The notes: generated by a model not told the origin, from the sequence alone. 64,000 nucleotides of DNA from JAHEGP01 sp963792875 (GCA_963792875.1 CAWBXV010000010.1:186001-250000), one strand, 5' to 3'. Counted from the first letter of the stretch, positions 26,299 to 36,303 are shown. Numbers and translations: made by a program.

Positions 26299-27147
26299 TC
26301 AGACAATAATGACCGTGCCGGTGCTGAGCCCCTGCAGGCGTTCTCCCATCACGCCCCGCAGGAGCTGGTAAGCCTGCGCCCCGGTGCAGTGGCCGGTGTA
26401 GTAGCGCTCAACCGGGAAGGTGAGCAGCTCACGGCCGATGGCCAGCACCGCTGCCTCAGTGTCGCCCATCGGGTTGATGAGGGGAGGGCCGATCAGATGG
26501 AAACCGCCGACAACCGCCTTGATCGGCACCTTGGGAAAACGCTCGACCACTGTCCGCACCATATTGAGTGCGCCGCTGTGAGAGCAGCCGGTGAACATCA
26601 CGATGCCGTCCGCTTCCCGGATCGCCAGGATCAGTTCGTGCCGGAAAGGGTCGTGGACATAGCCGTCCGCGCTGCGCAGGTAGAGGTAGTCGTTGCCCCT
26701 GGGGCGGGGATAGGTCTGGTCGATCCGGGCGAGGAGAAAGACCCCGGGCGCAATCTCCGCGAACCGGTCGATGAACACGAACCGGTCCGCATAGCGTTCG
26801 AACAGATGCGTGTCCAGGCCGATGTAACGCTTCATGCCGCCCGGAATCCTGACAGTGGGTTCGCCTTGGGGCGGCCTGCGGAGGTGGATACTGGCGTGGC
26901 TGTTGGCCGCGAGAAAGGTCTCCAGGCCACCCCCGTGATCGTAGTGGTGGTGGGAGAGCACAACGCGGTCGACGGTTGTCAGGTCGACGCCCAGCTTGAT
27001 CGCGTTCCGGCTGAACGCGCCGGACGCACCGGTATCGAACAGGATGGACTGCCCCTCGTGCGCGATGTGCAGCGACAGGCCGTGCTCGGCCACCAGCGCA
27101 GGCGCGCTGTCGTTGCGGTGGTTTTCTATCAACGTGACGATGCGCAT
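26299..27147 (-). CDS. MBL-fold metallo-hydrolase (COG1237-like)
   Basis: A 282-residue protein with the metallo-beta-lactamase motif SHHHYDHGGG near residue 80 (HxHxDH), the upstream ILFDTGASG, FTGCSHSGALNM and GGFHL segments, and a final TGHCTG histidine. This order fits the group annotated as 7,8-dihydropterin-6-methyl-4-(beta-D-ribofuranosyl)-aminobenzene-5'-phosphate synthase-like, although bacterial members have mostly unknown roles. The ATG at 27147 starts the domain directly (MRIVTLIENH). It reads away from the VTT protein gene start by 126 bases on the same strand, so both may form an operon, with the VTT gene upstream. Confidence 0.88.
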   Translation of the reverse strand: MRIVTLIENHRNDSAPALVAEHGLSLHIAHEGQSILFDTGASGAFSRNAIKLGVDLTTVDRVVLSHHHYDHGGGLETFLAANSHASIHLRRPPQGEPTVRIPGGMKRYIGLDTHLFERYADRFVFIDRFAEIAPGVFLLARIDQTYPRPRGNDYLYLRSADGYVHDPFRHELILAIREADGIVMFTGCSHSGALNMVRTVVERFPKVPIKAVVGGFHLIGPPLINPMGDTEAAVLAIGRELLTFPVERYYTGHCTGAQAYQLLRGVMGERLQGLSTGTVIIV

Positions 27148-27273
27148 GGTATGGAAAGCCGCCTTGGCGTGTTGAATATCAGATTCCAGACCCGCTACTG
27201 CTTGCTCGGAGCATCGCGGGCGGCCGCTTCGAGCGTGGCGGCGCACGCGCTGATGGAACGACGACCCGCTTGA

Positions 27274-28074
27274 CTAGGGTCGCCGGATGGGCGGCAAACC
27301 GCTTGCTCTGCCGCTGCCTGCCGTGGCCGCCGCAGTCGCTTCGTCGACGGCCCGTCGAGCCATCCTCGACACCGACACCAGCGCGATGATGGCGAAAACG
27401 AGCCCCACAAACAGCGCCGCGTCATGCAGGGTCGCGGTGTGCCCGGACTGGCCGGCCACCTTGGCCTGGTGCTTGCCGGCGTACCCGAAGTACACCTCGA
27501 GACACAGGTTGGGCAGGATCGCCATGCCCGCCAGCATGAAGCGACTGAAACTGACGCCTGCTGCGCCCAGTACGTAGCTCGTCATGGCGCGATTGATCGG
27601 CGTAAGCCTGATGAGTAATTGCAGCCGCAGCTGCTGCTGCAGCACAGCGGACTGGATGGCGGCCAGCGAGGGCCTCGAGGCGAGCGCTCTGTCGATGACG
27701 GGCTGCAAGCGGTGACGGGCCAGGAAATACTGCAGCGCCATCCCCGACAGGTTGCCGCAGGCGACCAGGGCCAGGCCCAGGGTAAAGCCGAAACTGGCAC
27801 CGGCGACGATGCCAAGCAGCGTCTCCGGAAAGAATGCGGAGCTGAGGATCGCATAAAGCAACACGAACAGGACCATCGCCCAGCAACCCTGGCTCTCGAT
27901 CCACGCCTCGAAGCTGGCGATGTGGTGCCCGATCTCGTCGCCGAGGATGACAATGGCCGCGATCAGCGCCGCACCGGCGACCACATAGGTCGCTATCGAC
28001 TCGGTCGACCCGCTCTTCCACGGCGTCTTTATTCTGCCCAAATGCAGCACCCCCGGTGTGTGTACGGCTATCAA
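27274..28074 (-). CDS. VTT-domain (TVP38/TMEM64-like) membrane protein
   Basis: A 266-residue polytopic protein. After an N-terminal membrane helix, the VTT (SNARE-associated/DedA-like) signature can be read: FFPETLLGIVAGASFGFTLG, then a re-entrant-type region, LIRLTPINRAMTSYVLGAAG and a final helix with Arg-rich tail. Members are thought to act in lipid or envelope homeostasis; substrate unclear. Length matches the family, and it is upstream of the MBL hydrolase gene in the same direction. Confidence 0.88.
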   Translation of the reverse strand: MIAVHTPGVLHLGRIKTPWKSGSTESIATYVVAGAALIAAIVILGDEIGHHIASFEAWIESQGCWAMVLFVLLYAILSSAFFPETLLGIVAGASFGFTLGLALVACGNLSGMALQYFLARHRLQPVIDRALASRPSLAAIQSAVLQQQLRLQLLIRLTPINRAMTSYVLGAAGVSFSRFMLAGMAILPNLCLEVYFGYAGKHQAKVAGQSGHTATLHDAALFVGLVFAIIALVSVSRMARRAVDEATAAATAGSGRASGLPPIRRP

Positions 28075-29150
28075 TACGCCGTCGGTTATCAGAGATCAAC
28101 AGGGTTCCTGTGATTTTTTCCGGATGGATCGTCTGGCGGCTGGCTTCGCTTGGGTTGTTGCCGAGTTACGATGTGGCATCAATCAGCAAGCGATGAGCGG
28201 AAAATGGCCTGAGGGCCTGGTGAAACGTATGTCGAAACCGGTTCGTGCCACGTCAGCGGACGACCAGAGCGCTGGCCTCCAGTACCAGACCACGATCACG
28301 GTGAATGGTATCGCCACCCAGGCTATGGAAACCCTGGACGGTGGCGCGCTGATGGTGGCGTTTGCCCTGCACCGGGGTGCATCCATACCGCATCCAACGC
28401 GTCGCATTGGCCGATCAATAGCGTCTATGGCGCGTTGTTTGCGGTCGGCTGCGGTTGCCGGAGAACAGCGGCAGACTGAGGTCGCTGGCCAAGCCCGATG
28501 AGACGGTGCCGCCTGCGCGCGCGGGCCGCTCCGGCGCGGGGCAGCGCGGTCATGCCGGCGGGGGTTTCCAGCAAGCGGCGGGGCGGCGGCGCGGTCCGCG
28601 TCCGTCCATTCCCAGGAGTGGGCCTTGTGTCAGGCGGGGAAGTCAGCATCTTGAGCATCAGTGTGCTATCTCGGTCCGCGGGAGCGCTGCCGGCAGGTGG
28701 CCGATGATACGCGATTTGGCGAATGCGGGCATAGCGTTGCGCCACATGGCAGAGGCCCCTGGCCTCGGCGCCGGGATCTTTTCGAGGGCCCGGCGCCCGT
28801 CGGCTGCGCCGCCCAGGCCCGGTGGCGACAGCTGGGCGAGCCCAGGCCACCCAGGGCGACAGCCGGCCGCAGCGAGGCTGGCAAGGCGCCAACAAGACGC
28901 TGGCAAGGCGCCAATAAAAGGCGTAACGTGATAATGCATCCGCGCAGCGGCACGCTTCAGGGCATGGATGGGAAGGCGGCGCCTCACATAGGCCTGGCCC
29001 CGGGCACTGATTCTGCCATGCCTCTGCGATCGGGCTAGCCAGTGAGGGCAGGCCCCACTGCAGTTGCTCCCCCGGTCGCTCGTTGTCGTTGCCTGTGATG
29101 GCAGTATGCGGTTTGAAATGCGTGGGCCGGGCCGTCATAAGGAGACAGAC
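28075..29150. other. 1.08-kb segment without a convincing gene
   Basis: Open frames on both strands here (for example 28425-29138 minus) are Arg/Pro-rich with no ribosome-binding site or domain. A 16-base sequence GCTGGCAAGGCGCCAA occurs twice, 25 bases apart, near 28876-28917. The segment may contain eroded coding sequence or a promoter for the secreted protein gene. Confidence 0.5.
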
Positions 29151-29879
29151 ATGGACAGCATTGCAGACTCACGTGGCGGGATGGGCACCTCGGCCCTTGC
29201 CGCCGCAATCACCGCCATTCTATCCACCAGTGCGCCGCTGGCATCGGCAGATGTCGTTCCCGGCACGCAGTCCGACGTGCACTTCGAGTCGTCCCAACTG
29301 GTCGGTTCGGGCCGCGACATCAATGCGCTGCGCCTGCCCGTGGTCGACGTCAAGAGCGGCAGGGTAGACTACTACGACACGCGATTCCGCCTGTCGCTGG
29401 TCGACGGCGCGTTCGTCATGACGATCATCGGCGCATCCAAGTCCCCCGCCGTGCTCGGGTTCGACAACATCACGCCCGGCGTCTATCAGGACAGCAATGG
29501 TGCCTGCTACGCCCTGGGAGGGCCCACCCTGCTGCCGGACGGGCGCCGCCTCTATACCATCGACGCCACCACTGAGCCGGCAGGCTGCTACCAGGGAACG
29601 TCGACCTTCCGCGCGCAGTTCGTGTCGGGGGCGGCCGTCGGCCATCCCGATATCGGTGGTCGCGAGATCGCCCGCTCACTGAAATCGACCTGGCTGTACG
29701 GTTACATCGCGACAGGCGCGAACTGGACGAGGGGTGGCGTCACTACCGACTGGGAAGACAACGAGCTGCTGGGGGTGCGCCAGAGCAGCAGACAGCTGGT
29801 TCTGGGCGATTTCACCGACAGCGACCAGGATTTTGCAGACCCCAAGGACACTGCGATCCTGACCCGCATCGGCGACTGA
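29151..29879 (+). CDS. Secreted protein of unknown function
   Basis: A 242-residue precursor. The ATG at 29151 follows AAGGAGACAGAC, a strong ribosome-binding site. The N-terminus (ALAAAITAILSTSAPLASA) is a signal peptide with likely cleavage before DVVPG. The mature protein is beta-rich, with motifs such as RFRLSLVDGAFVMTIIGAS and two cysteines (GACYALG, AGCYQGT) that could form a disulfide. No family is recognised; a periplasmic or extracellular role is inferred from the leader. It is isolated from its neighbours by more than 340 bases. Confidence 0.7.
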   Translation: MDSIADSRGGMGTSALAAAITAILSTSAPLASADVVPGTQSDVHFESSQLVGSGRDINALRLPVVDVKSGRVDYYDTRFRLSLVDGAFVMTIIGASKSPAVLGFDNITPGVYQDSNGACYALGGPTLLPDGRRLYTIDATTEPAGCYQGTSTFRAQFVSGAAVGHPDIGGREIARSLKSTWLYGYIATGANWTRGGVTTDWEDNELLGVRQSSRQLVLGDFTDSDQDFADPKDTAILTRIGD

Positions 29880-30220
29880 GCAGCTGCCGCCTTTCACCCC
29901 TCGCACGCGTCGCCGCGCGGACGGCGCCTGCGAGGGGGCAGCGGCTCGTCGGCAAGAGCAACGTGCCTGACTACAGACTGCTGCCACACCCATAGCTGGT
30001 CGCGGCGCCGGGGGCGGAGTGCGGTCGCGCTGTGGTATGCGGCCGCGGTGGCGGCATCACCGCCGGCGAACAGCTGAGATTGACATATGGCAAATACGGT
30101 GTTTAATCATGCTGACATGTTTGCCGGCGGTGCGTTGCGCGGCCGTTCCTGAGCGGGGAACAATGCCGGTGATTTATTGTCGGATTCTCGTTTCGACCCA
30201 CCCCCACACGGTCCTGTTGC
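29880..30220. other. 340-base gap without a recognised gene
   Basis: No open frame with a ribosome-binding site and no tandem or inverted repeat of note. It precedes the ATP-grasp gene at 30221, whose start has no clear ribosome-binding site, so the promoter of that gene should lie here. Confidence 0.4.
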
Positions 30221-31675
30221 ATGTATAAAACGATAGTCGTTGTCGACAGCGAAGACTTCTACCTGGACGACGATAACCTGGAATGCGTGACCTTCGAGCA
30301 GTATCTCAATGACTACCCGAAGCTCAAGGAACCCAAGACGCGCATCATCAATCTGTGCGATACCGAGCACTATCTCAGCCGCGGCTACTACTGTTCGCTG
30401 CTGGCCGAGGCCCGCCAGCACAAGGTCTTGCCCAGCGTCGGCACCATCAACGACCTGCGGGCGCTGACGATCGATCACGATGAGAACATCATTCTGGGCG
30501 CGGAGGTCGCGCGCCTGGAGGTCGGCGCCGAGCCGCTGCAGCTGCTGGCGTTTTTCGGCTGGGTCGAGCAGGCGGCGTGGCAGAAGCTGGTGCGCCAGAT
30601 CTTCGAGAGGTATCCGGCGCCGATCCTGCATCTGGAGCTCTCGCGCAACAGTGGCGGCCTGAGCCTGCGCGTCAAGCGCAATGCCTATGCCTTGCTCACC
30701 GAGCCGCAGCGGCAGCAGTTCGTGGCGCGCCTGGCGCTGTTCACGCAGCTGGTCTGGCGCAACCCCTCGTCCAAAAAGCGCCACCGCTGGGAAATGGCGA
30801 TCATGCTCAATCCCGACGAGTCGCATCCGCCCAGCGACAAGGAGGCCATCGCCCGCTTTATCAAGGCCGCGGCCAAGGTCGGCATCCATGCCGAGACCAT
30901 CGGCGCGCAGCAGGCCAGCCAGATATCCCAGTACGATGCCCTGTTCATCCGCGAGACCACTGCGATCGATCATCCGACCTATCAGCTGGCGCGCCGGGCC
31001 GAGCGCGAGGGTCTGGTGGTGATCGACGACTCGACCTCGATCCTGCGCTGCTGCAACAAGGTCTTTCTGCACGACGCCTTCACCTACAACAAGGTGCCGT
31101 CACTGCGCACCCGGGTGGCCATCGGTACCAGCGATCGTGAGCTCGACGACATCGAGCAGCAGTTCGACTATCCGGTGGTGCTGAAGATGCCGGAGAGTTC
31201 GTTTTCCAAGGGCGTGTTCAAGGTCAACGACCGGGCCGAGCTCAAGGCCAAGCTCGACGAACTGCTGAGCGACACGGCGCTGGTGCTGGTACAGGAGTTT
31301 CTCTACACGGACTTTGACTGGCGCGTCGGCATCCTCAACGGTCGGCCCATCTATGCCTGCCGCTATCACATGGCGCGCAACCACTGGCAGATCTACAACC
31401 ACGCCTCCAAGCGCTTCGCCGTCGGCGGCTTCGAGACGCTGCCGACCTTCGAGGTGCCCAAGCTGGTGCTCGACGCGGCCATGCAGGCGACGCACATCAT
31501 CGGCAGCGGCCTGTACGGCGTGGATATCAAACAGAAGGGCAATCACGCCTACGTCATCGAGGTCAACGACAACCCCAGCATCGACCACAAGGTCGAGGAC
31601 GCCTACCTCGGCAACGAGCTGTACATGCTGATCATGTCCGAGTTCTCCCGGCGCCTGGAGAAGCGGGGGCGCTGA
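30221..31675 (+). CDS. RimK-type ATP-grasp ligase with RLAN N-terminal domain
   Basis: A 484-residue protein. Residues 1 to about 190 match the RLAN domain (RimK-like ATP-grasp N-terminal), with HYLSRGYYCSLLAEA and LGAEVARLE. From about 195 follows an ATP-grasp fold: the central strand YPVVLKMPESSFSKGVF with the nucleotide-binding lysines, VLVQEFLYTDFDWRVGI, and the metal-binding EVNDNPSIDHKVED loop at about 446. Such proteins are predicted to join amino acids or peptides through an acyl-phosphate. In other genomes they pair with a GNAT-C39 peptidase protein; here that gene is next but convergent. The acceptor is unknown. Confidence 0.9.
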   Translation: MYKTIVVVDSEDFYLDDDNLECVTFEQYLNDYPKLKEPKTRIINLCDTEHYLSRGYYCSLLAEARQHKVLPSVGTINDLRALTIDHDENIILGAEVARLEVGAEPLQLLAFFGWVEQAAWQKLVRQIFERYPAPILHLELSRNSGGLSLRVKRNAYALLTEPQRQQFVARLALFTQLVWRNPSSKKRHRWEMAIMLNPDESHPPSDKEAIARFIKAAAKVGIHAETIGAQQASQISQYDALFIRETTAIDHPTYQLARRAEREGLVVIDDSTSILRCCNKVFLHDAFTYNKVPSLRTRVAIGTSDRELDDIEQQFDYPVVLKMPESSFSKGVFKVNDRAELKAKLDELLSDTALVLVQEFLYTDFDWRVGILNGRPIYACRYHMARNHWQIYNHASKRFAVGGFETLPTFEVPKLVLDAAMQATHIIGSGLYGVDIKQKGNHAYVIEVNDNPSIDHKVEDAYLGNELYMLIMSEFSRRLEKRGR

Positions 31676-31698
31676 GGCGTGCGCTGGCGCGGCGCGGC

Positions 31699-32829
31699 TC
31701 AGGCGCGCCGCACCACGATGGCTACGCGCAGGCGCTCCCGGCCGTATTCCGACATCTTGTGAAAATCCTCCCGCAGTATCGGGATGAACTGGCTGTCCAG
31801 CGGCAGGCGCTTGCCCGGCAGCGGCGGGTCTGACTTCTCCTCGTAGCCCACATTGGGGTCGTGTACATAGAGGCAGCGGTCGTCGACGCCTGCGACCACG
31901 ACCCAGTGCGGGACTTTCTTGCGGTCGAAGTGGTAGGTGCTGATCAGCACGATGACCGCGGCCCCGCCGCTGACCCAGTCGGCGATCTGCTGCTGGCCGA
32001 CGTCCTGGTGGATCACCGGCAGCTGCGCCGCCGCGGCCTGCTGGTTGAATTGCTCGTCCACCAGCGCCATGACTTCGCGCTTGCTCTCCAGGCGCACGCC
32101 GTGGGTGAACAGCGGCCCCTGCTGGTTGAGGTGCACCTCGCAGTGAAAGCCGCGCCGGCGCATGGCCAGCGCCATGCCGATGGGGTGGGTGCCGCCGTGC
32201 CCGGACTGCATGAAGATAGTGGTCGCCTCGCGCCAGATGTCGAGCTCCAGGAGGCGGTCGCGCGCTATGCCCGGGTCCAGCCCCATGGCCATGATGGCGG
32301 CGGCCGGTCCGCAGGTGAAGTCGGTGGTCTGCTCGTACCAGGGCAGGTTGAGCGAGAGAAAATTGGCGGACTGATAACGCAGCACCTTCTGCATACGCAG
32401 GGCATCCTGATGGTCTTCGTAATAGTCTTCGTAGATGCCGAAGGCGACGTAGCCCATGTGACGGTAGAGCCTGATGGCGGCGCTGTTGTCCCGCGCGACC
32501 TCCAGGCGCATGTAGAGGCGGCCGCGCTGCGAGCTCTGGCGTTCCAGCTGCTCCAGCAGCAGGCGGCCGATGCCCTTGCCCCTGGCCGCGGCCGATACGG
32601 CGACGGAGTAGAGGCGGGCCAGGCGGGTGCCGCGGTTCAGCAGCACCAGGCCGTAGCCGAGCAGCAGCTCGCCCTCCCGGGCGACCACCATGATGCCGTT
32701 GCTGGCGCCGATCCAGTGTTTGAGGCGCCTGCGGCTGATGCGGTCGTGCTCGAAGCTGGTCTGCTCCAGGCCGATGAGGTCGTCGAGGTCACCGTCCTGG
32801 GCCGGGCGTATGAGAACGTTGTTGCTCAT
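31699..32829 (-). CDS. GNAT acetyltransferase fused to C39-like cysteine peptidase
   Basis: A 376-residue two-domain protein. Residues 1-150 form a GNAT domain with the acetyl-CoA loop RGKGIG (83-88). Residues 160-370 form a papain-like C39 peptidase domain with the catalytic candidates Cys173 (DFTCGPAA), His308 (VPHWVVVAG) and Asp324 (VHDPNVG). It faces the RLAN-ATP-grasp gene tail to tail, with a gap of 23 bases. The two domains, one that could acylate an amino group and one that could cut a peptide bond, next to a ligase, point to a peptide modification or recycling system. This was predicted from comparative genomics (Iyer and colleagues); no substrate is known. Confidence 0.9.
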   Translation of the reverse strand: MSNNVLIRPAQDGDLDDLIGLEQTSFEHDRISRRRLKHWIGASNGIMVVAREGELLLGYGLVLLNRGTRLARLYSVAVSAAARGKGIGRLLLEQLERQSSQRGRLYMRLEVARDNSAAIRLYRHMGYVAFGIYEDYYEDHQDALRMQKVLRYQSANFLSLNLPWYEQTTDFTCGPAAAIMAMGLDPGIARDRLLELDIWREATTIFMQSGHGGTHPIGMALAMRRRGFHCEVHLNQQGPLFTHGVRLESKREVMALVDEQFNQQAAAAQLPVIHQDVGQQQIADWVSGGAAVIVLISTYHFDRKKVPHWVVVAGVDDRCLYVHDPNVGYEEKSDPPLPGKRLPLDSQFIPILREDFHKMSEYGRERLRVAIVVRRA

Positions 32830-33256
32830 GGTGAAGTGGCCTCGGCTGGGGTCGGTGATCTGCGCAGGGGAGTCTGGCGCCGCATGGTCACGTTCTCGCT
32901 GACGGTTGGTCTAGGGGCCGCGTCGTCCGCTGCGGGTGAGGCGGACATCGCGGCATCAAACAGTCGCCGCCGCCGTTTGCAGCGGCCGCGCGGGGATCAG
33001 CGCGCCATTATATAGTGCGGTCCGCCAAACTTCGCCGTCGCCGTTGCCTGCACCACCGCACTGTGCAGTATTTCCGGCCGGCGCGTCAGGCGCCCGCGTG
33101 CAGACAGGCGGTCGGCGGTGCGCTGACCGCCACGGAATGCCCCCCTTGCGCTTGCATAACCGGTAACGCGTGTGTAGATTTAAGCGCAACCTGGGGCGTT
33201 CCCGTGCCGGCGGCGGCCATCGCTGACGGCGTTTCGCATTGGCCAAGGGGTAGATT
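32830..33256. other. 427-base divergent gap, no gene
   Basis: Separates the GNAT-C39 gene from the second P450 gene, so promoters in both directions are expected. No open frame here has support. No sigma-54 or FNR-type site was seen. Confidence 0.4.
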
Positions 33257-34531
33257 ATGGCGACAGGCACCACCTCGCAGCTTGAGCAGCTGCCGCTGGA
33301 GGAGGTCTTCAATCCCTTTTCCGAAGAGTACTGCCGCAACCCGGCGCCGCAGTGCCAGGCGCTGGCCCGGCGCGGCCGCCTGGTGTTCTATCCGCCCTGG
33401 CAGGCGTGGATCATGACGCAGCTCGACGACATCATGGACTGCTGGCATCGCGAGTATCTGTCGTCGGACTTCTACGACTGGGAATTCGCGCCGCCGCGGC
33501 CGCCCCAGGACCAGTGGCAGAACTTCGAGCGCGCCATGATCGGCCACAGCCTGGTGGCGGATCACGATCACCACCGCCTGATCCGCAAGGTGGTGTCCCC
33601 GGCCTTCTCGCGCAACGTGGTGGACGATATCCAGCGCCGCATCAAGCCCGCCATCGTCGAACTGCTCGATGGCCTCAGCGATCGCGACAGCTTCGACTAT
33701 ATCGCCGAGGTCGCGGTCAAGATTCCCTTCATCTCCATCACCCGCATGATCGGTCTGCCCGAGCGCTACTGGGATGAATTCAAGCCGGTGGTGATGGACT
33801 TCACCAAGACCTGGAACCCGACCATCTCTGACGCTGAGCGCGAGGCGGCGCGCCAGCAGTGCAACCGCGCCATCGACATCATCAAGGAGGTAGTGGCCGA
33901 GCGGCGGCGGCAGCCGAAGCAGGACGATTTTCTCAGCATGATGCTGCAGATCGAGGCCGAAAACCCCGATTTCGACGAGTGGGACATCATCACCCTGGTG
34001 CTGGCGCTGATCGGCGCCGGTGCCGAAACCACCATGATGGCGCAGCAGTGGTCGGTCTATGCGCTGCTGAAGTTTCCGGACCAGATCGCGCCCGCGCTGG
34101 CCTCTGCCGAGAGCTTCTCCAACGCCTTCTCCGAGATCCTGCGCTGGAGCATGACCTCCAAGATGGGCTTCGCGCGCTATGCGCCGGCCGACATGGAGGT
34201 GCTGGGGCAGGCGGTGCGCAAGGGGCAGATGGTGCTGCTGATGCCGCATCTGGACAAACACGACCCCGAGCTCTATCCGCAGCCTGACCGGCTGGATGTC
34301 AAACGGGTGTTCAAGCCGGACCTCACCTTCGGGTACGGGCCCCGCTACTGCATTGGTGCGGCGCTGGCCAAACGCCAGCTGTACCTGACGCTGACCGAGT
34401 TGTTTGCGCGCTTCCCCGACCTCGAGCTGGCCGAGGAGCCCGAGCGCAACACCACCGTGCACAACACGATCGCGCTGACCCGCCTGATGGTGAAGACCAA
34501 CAAGCATCCCGAGGACAGCGCCAGGTCCTGA
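33257..34531 (+). CDS. Cytochrome P450 (second cluster)
   Basis: A 424-residue P450. The I-helix motif is IGAGAETT, ExxR is SEILRWSM, and the heme loop is FGYGPRYCIGAALAK, with Arg where many bacterial P450s have His. It differs clearly from the P450 at 11485, so the two act on different substrates or positions. ATG at 33257 follows AAGGGG. It is the first gene of a co-directional set: acetoacetate-decarboxylase-like protein 40 bases on, then an SDR, then a decayed TetR gene. No redox partner gene is present. Confidence 0.93.
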   Translation: MATGTTSQLEQLPLEEVFNPFSEEYCRNPAPQCQALARRGRLVFYPPWQAWIMTQLDDIMDCWHREYLSSDFYDWEFAPPRPPQDQWQNFERAMIGHSLVADHDHHRLIRKVVSPAFSRNVVDDIQRRIKPAIVELLDGLSDRDSFDYIAEVAVKIPFISITRMIGLPERYWDEFKPVVMDFTKTWNPTISDAEREAARQQCNRAIDIIKEVVAERRRQPKQDDFLSMMLQIEAENPDFDEWDIITLVLALIGAGAETTMMAQQWSVYALLKFPDQIAPALASAESFSNAFSEILRWSMTSKMGFARYAPADMEVLGQAVRKGQMVLLMPHLDKHDPELYPQPDRLDVKRVFKPDLTFGYGPRYCIGAALAKRQLYLTLTELFARFPDLELAEEPERNTTVHNTIALTRLMVKTNKHPEDSARS

Positions 34532-34571
34532 TGAACCGCGCCAAACGCTCCGCAGCCAGAGAGGAAGCACC

Positions 34572-35345
34572 ATGAGTGAAGTGACTACCGGCCCCCAGGG
34601 CAATCCGGGCGACATCATCAACTGGCCCATGCTGAAGATCCGCTACCGCAGCGATGCCGACCGGGTCGCCGCGCTGCTGCCGCCGGGCATCGAACCCGGT
34701 GCCGAACCCAACGTGACGCTCACGGTCTACAATTTTCCGGTCAACGGCATGCCGGAGTACGGCGTGGTGACCAATGTCGATGCCAGCTTCAAGGGCATCC
34801 CCGGCGAATTCTCGCTGGGCTACGGCATCGACCAGGAGGAGGCGATCTTCATCAGCCAGGAGCGCAACGGCCAGCCCAAGTATCCCTGCAGCATCCGCTA
34901 CTACCGCCTGCTGGAGCACGTCTTTGCCAGCTGCACCCACCAGGGCTATACCTTCCTCGATTTCAAGGGTCAGAGCGTGGGCGTCGAGCCCGCCGGCGAG
35001 CCCTTCGAGCACAACGAGTGGTGGCTAAAATATGCGCGCGCGACCGGCGTCGACGAGCCCACCGGCTTCGATTTTCCGCCGCACGTGGTGCGCGTCAAGA
35101 CGCTCTACCAGACCGCCCGCAAGGAGCTGGTGCAGGGCCAGCTGACGCTCAATGCCAGCCCCTGGGATCCCATCGCCGAGCTGCTGCCGCTGCGGGAGTC
35201 CATCGAAAACTATCTGTGGTGGCCGCAGTTTCTGAGCCGGGAGATCCTGGTCGAGGGCACGCTGGATGCCGAGGCCTTCCTGCCCCACGCGGATGTGATC
35301 GGCGGCTCGCGCTGGCCGGGCAGGAACGGCGGTCCCCGCGGCTGA
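34572..35345 (+). CDS. Acetoacetate decarboxylase-family protein
   Basis: A 257-residue protein of the ADC superfamily. The Schiff-base lysine motif is seen as NGQPKYPCS, matching the family GxPK. Start ATG at 34572 follows GAGAGGAAGC. True ADC acts on acetoacetate, but most family members catalyse decarboxylation, hydration or aldol chemistry on other beta-keto or unsaturated acids. The place between a P450 and an SDR suggests such a step on a P450-derived product. The substrate is not known. Confidence 0.85.
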   Translation: MSEVTTGPQGNPGDIINWPMLKIRYRSDADRVAALLPPGIEPGAEPNVTLTVYNFPVNGMPEYGVVTNVDASFKGIPGEFSLGYGIDQEEAIFISQERNGQPKYPCSIRYYRLLEHVFASCTHQGYTFLDFKGQSVGVEPAGEPFEHNEWWLKYARATGVDEPTGFDFPPHVVRVKTLYQTARKELVQGQLTLNASPWDPIAELLPLRESIENYLWWPQFLSREILVEGTLDAEAFLPHADVIGGSRWPGRNGGPRG

Positions 35346-35424
35346 CCCGCGCGCGGGCGGCAGCCGCCGCGGGCCCGCCCGCGACGTCAAATCCCATCAA
35401 TAATTGTATGCGCTTGAGGTTGTC

Positions 35425-36303
35425 ATGAAGGATTTCAAGGATCGGGTCGCCGTCATTACCGGAGGCGCCAGCGGCGTGGGCCGCTCGCTGGCGTTCGCCC
35501 TCGGCCGCGAGGGCGCCAAAGTGGTGCTGGGCGACGTCGACGAGCGGGCGCTGGAGGAGACGGTCGCCGGGCTGCGGGCGGAGGGCATCGACGCCATCGG
35601 CGAGCGTGCCGACGTCACCAGCGCCGCCTCCATGCAGGCGCTGGCGGACCGCGCATTCGGCGAGTTCGGCGGGGTCCAGCTGGTGTTTGCCAATGCCGGC
35701 ATCGGCGCCGGTGAAGGCGGCAATATGTGGGAATACGACCTCAACGACTGGGAGTGGGGGTTTCGCGTCAACACCTGGGGGGTCATCAACACCATCAACG
35801 CCTTCATGCCCCGCCTGGTGGCACAGAACCAGGAAGCCCATTTTGTCATCACCGGTTCCGGCAACGGCGCCTTCCTCATGCTGCCGGATCAGCCGATCTA
35901 TACCGCCACCAAGGCCGCGGTGCAGGCCATCACCGAGGGCCTGTACTTCCAGTTGCAGCGCCTGCAGTCGCCGGTGCAGGTCAACGCGCTGTTTCCCGGC
36001 CCCAATGTGGTGGAGACCGGCATTTTCAACTCCGATCGCGTGCGCCCCGGGGACCTGCCGAAAGACCCGGCCAAGCCCGATTCGGGCATCGCCTCGGTCG
36101 AGGACATGCGGCGCTTGATGGAACAGCACGGCATGAAGCTGGAGACCACGCACCCGGACGAGGTCGCCGACTACGCGCTGGAGGGAATCAGGGCCAACCA
36201 GTTCTGGATCGCCCGCAGCAAGGAGTCCACCCTGGCGCAGATGCGGGCCCGCTTCGACGGCATACTGGACAAGGTCAACCCCACGGCGCCCCACGTCAGC
36301 TAG
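35425..36303 (+). CDS. Short-chain dehydrogenase/reductase
   Basis: A 292-residue classical SDR. The cofactor motif is TGGASGVG (residue about 13-20), LGDVDE follows at the second strand end and suggests NAD, NAG appears in FANAGIG, the catalytic serine is in TGSGNG, and YxxxK is YTATK. The ATG at 35425 has GAGGT eight bases upstream. It starts 79 bases after the ADC-like gene and would oxidise or reduce the alcohol or ketone made by the neighbouring P450. The C-terminal part contains a long loop after GPNVVETGIF, common in this subgroup. Confidence 0.9.
   Translation: MKDFKDRVAVITGGASGVGRSLAFALGREGAKVVLGDVDERALEETVAGLRAEGIDAIGERADVTSAASMQALADRAFGEFGGVQLVFANAGIGAGEGGNMWEYDLNDWEWGFRVNTWGVINTINAFMPRLVAQNQEAHFVITGSGNGAFLMLPDQPIYTATKAAVQAITEGLYFQLQRLQSPVQVNALFPGPNVVETGIFNSDRVRPGDLPKDPAKPDSGIASVEDMRRLMEQHGMKLETTHPDEVADYALEGIRANQFWIARSKESTLAQMRARFDGILDKVNPTAPHVS

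Noticed and set aside
28425..29138. A 237-codon frame on the minus strand in the gap before the secreted protein gene
   Set aside because: Arg/Pro/Ala-rich, no ribosome-binding site, no domain.
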